DNA of 64,000 nucleotides from Sphingobacteriaceae bacterium GW460-11-11-14-LB5 (GTDB lineage: Bacteria > Bacteroidota > Bacteroidia > Sphingobacteriales > Sphingobacteriaceae), in assembly GCA_002151545.1 (NCBI GenBank), contig CP021237.1, positions 4,340,001 through 4,404,000 on the forward strand, written 5' to 3'. Each line of letters begins with the position of its first letter. The first letter of the stretch is position 1. This document shows, piece by piece, positions 58,619 to 64,000 of this stretch. Position numbers and translations under genes: made by a program. The notes under the pieces are model-generated. The model saw nothing but the letters and a program-made list of their open reading frames with translations. It made no database searches and had not been told where the DNA came from.

Positions 58619-60447
58619 TAAATTCCTGTCCATTTTTTTAACACTGCTTTTTGCGCTGGTGTTGCATTTTCATTTACAGTTGCTTTTAAGCGTACACTTG
58701 GATTTTCTTTTAAGCTTAAAGAAATTTCCTTTTCAAGTCCATCGCGGATTACTTTAACCGTTAACAGATCGCCTGTTTTTTTATCCGTAATGATGGGTAA
58801 AATATCTAAGGAAAATTTTGGCTCCTTTAATTTCACATTTTTCAACACATCGCTCAATGAGGAGCCACCAATCTCGATAATAATATCGTTTACATTTAAG
58901 CCACTTATCCATGCTGCCGTGTTTCTGGTAACCGAGGTTACTTCTAAACCTTTAGTAGCCAATTGAACAGCTGCACCAGTAACTGGTTTACCAGGCGTTG
59001 CATTTTCTGTAGAGACATCAACCCCTGCATAACCCAGGTATTTTACATATTCTACATCATCTACCCCGTTAACATATTTTGCCCAAAAACTGGTAAAACT
59101 TATTCCGGAGATTTTTTCAACCATGGCTTTAAATTCTGCATCTGTATAACCACGTTTTAAAGTTTTGCATTGCAAATACATGGCTTTCATTACATCATCC
59201 AAACTTTTGGCACCTTTAGTGGCATTAATGATTTCGAGATCCATTAAAATACCGATCACTTCTCCTTTATTGTAGTAAGAGATGGAATTGTTTTTTGAGT
59301 TTTCATTCGGACGGTAACCGATAATCCACGCATCATAACTGGATGAAGCAGCCGACTGGTATTTAGCGCCAGGTGTATTTAACACCGTACCTATACCACT
59401 TGCCAAATCTTTCAAAAATTCATTTACATCAGTAAAACCAGCTCTGTGTAAGTATTTATTTTCGTAATACGAGGTAAATCCTTCAGCTACCCAAAGGTTG
59501 GTCGTGTAATTTTCGTTATCATAATCAAAAGGGCCTAACGCTACCGGACGTAGACGCTTAACATTCCAAAGGTGATGGTACTCGTGGGCAACCAGACCTA
59601 AAAAGCCTTTATAACCTTCGGCCGTATTGTAAGCATTTCTGGTCGCGCCTAAAGTGGTAGAGTTTAAGTGCTCTAAACCGCCACCACCTTTTAAGAAATT
59701 ATGAACAATGAAAAGGTAGTATTTATTAGGGTTTTCGCCATAAACTGCAGTTTCTTTTTCTACAATTTTAGCCATATCTACTTTTAGTTTCTCTTTATCG
59801 TAATTACCACCGCCGTACATGGCTACTTCGTGGCGAACGCCAGCAGCTGTAAATTCGAAAATATCCTGATTACCCACTTCAATAGGGCTATCGTAAAGAA
59901 TATCAAAATCAGTAGCTTTATAGGTAAACTGCTCACCCGCAACAGGAGTTAAACCAGTAGAAACTTTACTCCAGGTATTAAAAGGAACAATTTTTACCGT
60001 ACTTGGCGATTTGATCATACCATCAGGATGCATAAAAATCCCTGTTGGAGATAAGAAAGCGTGAGATTCGTCGATAAAAGGGGTACGCACAGAAATTTCA
60101 AATGCATAAACACGGTAACTGATCTGGATATTGGCAGCCTTCGCTGAAAAAATTCTCCAGGTGTTTTTTCTTACTTTTTCGACTTTTACAGCTTTACCCC
60201 CTGCAGAAGCCTTAAATTCTTCTACACTTTTTTCAAACTCGCGAACCAAATAAGAACCTGGTGTCCAAACGGGCATTTTTACATCTACATAATCTTTTGC
60301 CAAGCCAGAAATATTCATCTGAACTTCAGCATAGTGTGCCTGTGGCTCTTTAAAAGAAACCTCAAAGCCTATTTTTACCCGCGCCTTCGCTGCCATAATA
60401 CACGTTAGTAGTAAAACTAAACTTAAAATTGATTTTTTGTTAAACAT
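58618..60447 (-). CDS. M61 family metallopeptidase (glycyl aminopeptidase-like) with PDZ domain
   Basis: The product (609 residues from the signal-peptide methionine at 60447) is a secreted M61 peptidase: beta-rich N-domain, the zinc site HEYHH at residues 288-292, and the third ligand Glu in WVAEGFTSYYENKY. A C-terminal PDZ domain (about 500-590: VTSVTRNTAAWISGLNVNDIIIEIGG) is usual for the family. M61 enzymes cleave N-terminal glycine or other small residues. The upstream in-frame TTG (60474) lies in a TAAATTTG -7 box, so I place the start at the ATG before FNKKSILSL. Probably periplasmic. Confidence 0.9.
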   Translation of the reverse strand: MFNKKSILSLVLLLTCIMAAKARVKIGFEVSFKEPQAHYAEVQMNISGLAKDYVDVKMPVWTPGSYLVREFEKSVEEFKASAGGKAVKVEKVRKNTWRIFSAKAANIQISYRVYAFEISVRTPFIDESHAFLSPTGIFMHPDGMIKSPSTVKIVPFNTWSKVSTGLTPVAGEQFTYKATDFDILYDSPIEVGNQDIFEFTAAGVRHEVAMYGGGNYDKEKLKVDMAKIVEKETAVYGENPNKYYLFIVHNFLKGGGGLEHLNSTTLGATRNAYNTAEGYKGFLGLVAHEYHHLWNVKRLRPVALGPFDYDNENYTTNLWVAEGFTSYYENKYLHRAGFTDVNEFLKDLASGIGTVLNTPGAKYQSAASSSYDAWIIGYRPNENSKNNSISYYNKGEVIGILMDLEIINATKGAKSLDDVMKAMYLQCKTLKRGYTDAEFKAMVEKISGISFTSFWAKYVNGVDDVEYVKYLGYAGVDVSTENATPGKPVTGAAVQLATKGLEVTSVTRNTAAWISGLNVNDIIIEIGGSSLSDVLKNVKLKEPKFSLDILPIITDKKTGDLLTVKVIRDGLEKEISLSLKENPSVRLKATVNENATPAQKAVLKKWTGI

Positions 60448-60471
60448 ATTGATATTGACTGTGTTTTGTTG

Positions 60472-60479
60472 CAAATTTA
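60472..60479 (-). promoter_or_regulatory. -7 promoter box of M61 gene
   Basis: Minus strand TAAATTTG matches TAnnTTTG and starts 32 bases upstream of the chosen ATG. The nearest TTG lies 23 bases further up (60503-60505), a little too far for a good -33. Confidence 0.45.
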
Positions 60480-60822
60480 GATTTATTGATGGGGTTTTGG
60501 AACAAAATAGCTAAATGTGGTGTAAAATAGTTGTTTCGGTCGTCCAGCGTTTGGCGATTAGCAGTTTGCGGGAAGTAAAGCGCGCTTTAGGCACTGGAGC
60601 CCTATCAAACATCAATTTGTTGATTATTGTAGCGATAATAATTGGTTTAGACTTGTTATTTTGCATCCAGACTTTAGACTTCCGACTCCAGACTTCGGGC
60701 TAAAATCGGTAACATCCTTAATACAACAAATTTAGGACTAAACTATTTGAATATTTTTACGCTCTAATTCTAAACATTAATTTCATTTTAATGTTGGAAT
60801 ACGCACAACACAAATAAAAAAC
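60480..60822. other. Gene-free spacer with heptad tract
   Basis: This 343-base spacer between the M61 and RND adaptor genes has no convincing gene; a 62-codon frame (60515-60703) ends in the repeat. It contains an AAAGCGCGCTTT palindrome near 60576, then the heptad tract at 60667-60701. Confidence 0.5.
60667..60701. repeat. Heptad DNA tract upstream of RND adaptor
   Basis: Five 7-mers: CCAGACT, TTAGACT, TCCGACT, CCAGACT, TCGGGCT, consensus NNNGACT. The heptad is the same as in the sucB linker tract at 27927-27961. Confidence 0.85.
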
Positions 60823-61920
60823 ATGAAGAAAAGGTATATCATCTATGCTGTTTTAGCTATAGGCTTAGCTTATTTAGTCTATTACAGAATTAATGCAAAT
60901 AAAAAACTCGAAGGGAAAGGCGGCGCATCTGCAGGGGCAGGAAAAGGCAAAGAAGGCGGTAAAGGAGGCTCTTCTGCACCATTGGTAGTTGATGGAATTG
61001 TGGTAAAACCGGTATCGTTTGATAATGATTTAGAGGTAACCGGTGCTATTGATGCAAACGAATCGGTTGTATTAAAAAGTGAAGTTTCGGGCCTCGTAAC
61101 CGGAATTTACTTTCAGGAAGGTACAACAGTATCGAAAGGAAGTGTACTGGTAAAAGTAAACGACAGAGATATACAGGCACAATTACAGGATGCCCTAACC
61201 AAGCAAAAACTTTCGGGAACTAATGAAAACCGTGCAAAACAGCTTTTGGCGAAAGGGGCAATTAGCCAGGAAGAATACGATACCGCTTTAGCAGATTTAA
61301 AATCGCTACAGGCACAAGCACAATTAATCAGGGCACAACTGGCAAAAACCACTATCCGTGCACCTTTTACAGGTAGAGTGGGTTTGCGTAGCATTTCTGC
61401 TGGAACCTATTTAACACCCGCAACGGTAATTGCCAACCTGGTCAGCACCAATCCGGTTAAAGTTACTTTTTCCGTTCCGGAGAAATATGCAGGGCAGATT
61501 AAAATGAATTCAGAAATCATATTCACTACTGATGGTTCATCTAAAGAAAATAAAGGAAAAGTTTATGCCATAGAACCCGGGATTAATGCCGCAACCCGAA
61601 CATTACAAATTCGGGCTTTAGCGCCTAATGCAGATAATGCCCTACTACCAGGCTCTTTTGCCAAAATTAAACTGGCTTTAAATACGGTACAAAACGCCAT
61701 ACTAATTCCTAATGAAGCTGTAATACCCGTGTTGAAAGGTAAAATTGTTTACATACAGAAAGACGGAAAAGCACAGGAAGTTAAAGTGGAGGCGGGTACA
61801 CGCACCGATGAAAACATTGTAATTACTTCGGGATTAAAAGCCGGCGACACGGTGTTAACCACCGGATCGATGGCCTTAAAAAAAGATGCTCCAGTAAAAG
61901 TTCATTTGGTTAAACAATAA
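60823..61920 (+). CDS. RND efflux periplasmic adaptor (membrane fusion protein)
   Basis: The 365-residue protein has an N-terminal membrane anchor (residues about 4-20), an unusual Gly/Lys/Ala-rich linker at about 29-50 (KGGASAGAGKGKEGGKGG), a barrel-sandwich/lipoyl domain (ESVVLKSEVSGLVTGIYFQEG), a short coiled-coil hairpin (KQLLAKGAISQEEYDTALADLKSLQAQ), and a beta-barrel domain (TTIRAPFTGRVGLRSISAGTY). It couples the pump to an outer-membrane channel. It is followed 2 bases later by the pump gene. The outer-membrane partner is outside the window. Confidence 0.93.
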   Translation: MKKRYIIYAVLAIGLAYLVYYRINANKKLEGKGGASAGAGKGKEGGKGGSSAPLVVDGIVVKPVSFDNDLEVTGAIDANESVVLKSEVSGLVTGIYFQEGTTVSKGSVLVKVNDRDIQAQLQDALTKQKLSGTNENRAKQLLAKGAISQEEYDTALADLKSLQAQAQLIRAQLAKTTIRAPFTGRVGLRSISAGTYLTPATVIANLVSTNPVKVTFSVPEKYAGQIKMNSEIIFTTDGSSKENKGKVYAIEPGINAATRTLQIRALAPNADNALLPGSFAKIKLALNTVQNAILIPNEAVIPVLKGKIVYIQKDGKAQEVKVEAGTRTDENIVITSGLKAGDTVLTTGSMALKKDAPVKVHLVKQ

Positions 61921-61922
61921 TT

Positions 61923-64000
61923 ATGAGTATCTCCACCACGAGTATAAAACGGCCGGTTCTGGCTATTGTGATGAACTTACTGATTGTCTTATTCGGGATA
62001 ATCGGTTATACCTTTTTGGGTGTTCGCGAGTATCCATCTATTGATCCAACCGTCGTTTCAGTAAGAACCTCTTATCCGGGGGCCAACTCCGATATTATTG
62101 AATCGCAGATTACCGAACCTTTAGAAAAATCGATCAACTCTATTGATGGGATCAGGAATATTTCTTCATCAAGTAATCAGGGAACAAGTAACATCACCAT
62201 CGAGTTTAACCTCGATAAAAATATCGAAGAGGCCGCAAACGATGTGCGTGATAAAGTATCGCAGGCCGCCAGAACTTTACCTAAAGATATCGACGGTTTA
62301 CCCGTTGTTAGTAAGGCTGATGCCAACTCTGATCCGATTTTATCGATGACCATCCAGAGTGACAAACGCAATACACTGGAATTAAGCGATTTCGCCGAAA
62401 ATGTAATTGCCGACCGTATCCAAACCATTCCGGGCGTAAGTAGCGTCCAAATCCAGGGGCAAAGAAAATATGCCATGCGCATCTGGATGGATCCGAATAA
62501 ACTGAGCGCTTACGGTTTAACTTCGCAGGATATTGTTACTGCCTTAGACAATGAAAACGTAGAGCTTCCATCAGGAAAAATTACCGGAGCGACTACTGAA
62601 CTCACCGTTAAAACCTTAGGAAAACTAACCAACGAAAGTCAGTTTAACAACTTAATCTTAAAAGCCGACAGCAATCAGGTAGTTAAATTAAAAGATGTAG
62701 GTTATGCCGTTTTAGGGCCAGAAAATGAAGAAACCGTTCTACGCGAATCGGGCCGGCCGATGGTGGCCATTGCCATTATCCCTCAGCCGGGCGCCAATTA
62801 TCTCGATATCAGTAAAGAGTTTTACAATCGTTTCGATAAGTTAAAAGCCGATATCCCAAAAGACATTAAACTGAAGGTTGCATTAGATAATACACTTTTC
62901 ATCAAACGTTCGGTAACCGAAGTGGCAGAAACCATTGGTTTATCGCTGGTACTGGTAATTTTGATTATTTACCTTTTCTTTAGGGATTGGGCAATCGCTT
63001 TCAGACCATTAATCGATATCCCGGTATCGCTGGTTTTCACTTTCTTTATTATGTATGCCTTTGGCTTCTCCATTAACGTGTTGAGCTTACTGGCTATTGT
63101 ACTGGCTACGGGATTGGTGGTAGATGATGGTATTGTGGTTACCGAAAATATCTTTAAAAAGGTTGAAGAAGGTATGTCGCCATTCGAGGCAGCCATTAAA
63201 GGGTCAAATGAAATCTTTTTTGCTGTAATTTCGATTTCCATTACTCTTGCAGCCGTATTCTTACCGGTAATTTTCTTACAGGGATTTGTTGGCCGCTTAT
63301 TTAGGGAATTCGGTGTGGTAATCGGTGCAGCGGTACTGGTTTCCGCCTTTGTATCACTAACCTTAACGCCGATGTTAAATGCCTACCTGATGAAAAAAGG
63401 TGGACATAAACCATCCAGATTTTACAACTGGACAGAGCCCTATTTTGTGAAGTTAAATGATGCCTACGAATCGAACCTGAATAAGTTTTTGGATAAAAGG
63501 TGGCTTTCCGTTCCGATTATTTTGGTGTGTATGGGTTTAATTTTCTTATTCTGGAAGATTTTACCAAAAGAAACCGCTCCTTATGATGATCGAAGTGCGA
63601 TAAACATTAATGCAACTACGCCTGAAGGTGCATCATTTACCTATACCGATCAGTTTATTATGAAACTGAACCAACTGGTTCTTGATTCTGTGCCCGAAAA
63701 AAATGTAAACATTACCATTACCTCACCAGGTTTTGGTGGATCAGGCTCGGTAAACTCGGGTTTTGTAAGAATGGGCCTGGTAGATCCTGAAGATCGTAAA
63801 CGTTCGCAAAAAGACATTGCGGATATGCTTACCCGCGTCACAAAGAAATATACAGAAGGTAAAACCATTGTGAATCAACAGCCCACTATTTCCGTTGGCC
63901 GTCGAGGTGGTTTGCCCATCAGTTATATCATCCAGGCACAAAATTTCGAAAAACTAAGAGAGAAAATCCCTTTGTTTATGGATGCGGTATCGAAAGATCC
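61923..64000 (+). CDS. RND efflux pump permease, HAE1 family (C-terminus outside window)
   Basis: The frame of 692 codons visible before the window end encodes an AcrB/MexB-like proton-driven pump. The first helix (ISTTSIKRPVLAIVMNLLIVLFGIIGY) starts the protein; the FLGVREYPSIDP loop and porter domains follow (SYPGANSDIIESQITEPLEKSI). The proton-relay Asp401/Asp402 lie in GLVVDDGIVVTEN. The last part reaches the second porter half. It is expected to be about 1030-1050 residues. Substrate range is unknown; family members export drugs, dyes and detergents. Confidence 0.95.
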   Translation, partial: MSISTTSIKRPVLAIVMNLLIVLFGIIGYTFLGVREYPSIDPTVVSVRTSYPGANSDIIESQITEPLEKSINSIDGIRNISSSSNQGTSNITIEFNLDKNIEEAANDVRDKVSQAARTLPKDIDGLPVVSKADANSDPILSMTIQSDKRNTLELSDFAENVIADRIQTIPGVSSVQIQGQRKYAMRIWMDPNKLSAYGLTSQDIVTALDNENVELPSGKITGATTELTVKTLGKLTNESQFNNLILKADSNQVVKLKDVGYAVLGPENEETVLRESGRPMVAIAIIPQPGANYLDISKEFYNRFDKLKADIPKDIKLKVALDNTLFIKRSVTEVAETIGLSLVLVILIIYLFFRDWAIAFRPLIDIPVSLVFTFFIMYAFGFSINVLSLLAIVLATGLVVDDGIVVTENIFKKVEEGMSPFEAAIKGSNEIFFAVISISITLAAVFLPVIFLQGFVGRLFREFGVVIGAAVLVSAFVSLTLTPMLNAYLMKKGGHKPSRFYNWTEPYFVKLNDAYESNLNKFLDKRWLSVPIILVCMGLIFLFWKILPKETAPYDDRSAININATTPEGASFTYTDQFIMKLNQLVLDSVPEKNVNITITSPGFGGSGSVNSGFVRMGLVDPEDRKRSQKDIADMLTRVTKKYTEGKTIVNQQPTISVGRRGGLPISYIIQAQNFEKLREKIPLFMDAVSKD

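Noticed and set aside
60515..60703. A 62-codon plus-strand frame before the RND adaptor gene
   Set aside because: Its last third is the heptad tract, and the rest overlaps other repeat-like DNA; no family features.

Overview
The window looks like a chromosomal segment of a Bacteroidota bacterium of the family Sphingobacteriaceae, most likely Pedobacter or a close relative. The reasons are the TAnnTTTG / TTG promoter elements, an ECF sigma-FecR-STN surface-signalling set, many SCKK-type lipoproteins, DUF3472/DUF885/DUF1080 secreted proteins, a Bacteroidota-style RecO, and many short intergenic palindromes. Organism identity is inferred from protein families and sequence style only.

Layout. 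1-8 kb: a PadR regulator cut by the window edge, an amino acid permease, a thioredoxin-reductase-like flavoprotein, a methyltransferase beside a UbiA-like membrane protein, a DUF3472 lipoprotein with a LacI-type operator-like palindrome upstream, a VOC protein, and two tandem tRNA-Val genes. 8-18.6 kb: recO, an MMPL-type exporter, a RAYT transposase-like gene bracketed by its own palindromes, a sigma/FecR/STN-repeat-protein operon, and two SDR-type oxidoreductases. 18.6-24.6 kb: ileS, a DksA-like gene and lspA, followed by a complete IS3-family insertion (23218-24605) that appears to separate lspA from its terminator. 24.9-31.1 kb: small metabolic and hypothetical genes, then the 2-oxoglutarate dehydrogenase pair sucA-sucB. 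31.3-35.1 kb: a DASH cryptochrome, a TIGR01777 oxidoreductase and a photolyase, probably a light or UV response group. 35-38.2 kb: three consecutive FKBP-type lipoprotein isomerases and a lipoprotein of unknown function. 38.6-45.3 kb: a fatty acid beta-oxidation operon in the order marR-fadN-fadA-(four-helix bundle gene)-fadE. 45.4-60.5 kb: envelope and secreted proteins (OmpA-type porin, DUF885 and M61 peptidases, gamma-glutamyltransferase, a TlpA-type thioredoxin) plus a long-chain acyl-CoA ligase. 60.8-64 kb: an RND efflux adaptor and pump, the pump cut by the window end.

Functional links. Fatty acid use is the clearest theme: acyl-CoA ligase, fadN/fadA/fadE under a MarR repressor whose candidate operator half-sites bracket its own promoter, and the TCA enzymes SucAB. 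Envelope maintenance is the second theme (LspA, FKBP lipoproteins, OmpA, M61, GGT, RND pump).

Most unusual. (1) At least nine sites carry degenerate DNA tracts with an exact 7-nt period. Each site has its own heptad, they lie mostly in gene spacers, and two tracts form part of the sucB coding sequence in the linker between its lipoyl and E1-binding domains. (2) About 85 bp of the acyl-CoA ligase 3' end is repeated directly across the start codon of ggt, so the two copies flank a segment carrying only the TlpA-type gene. (3) The RAYT gene ends inside one of its flanking palindromes. (4) The FecR/sigma operon ends in an STN protein with surface repeats and no visible TonB-dependent receptor. 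No CRISPR array, rRNA or prophage was seen.
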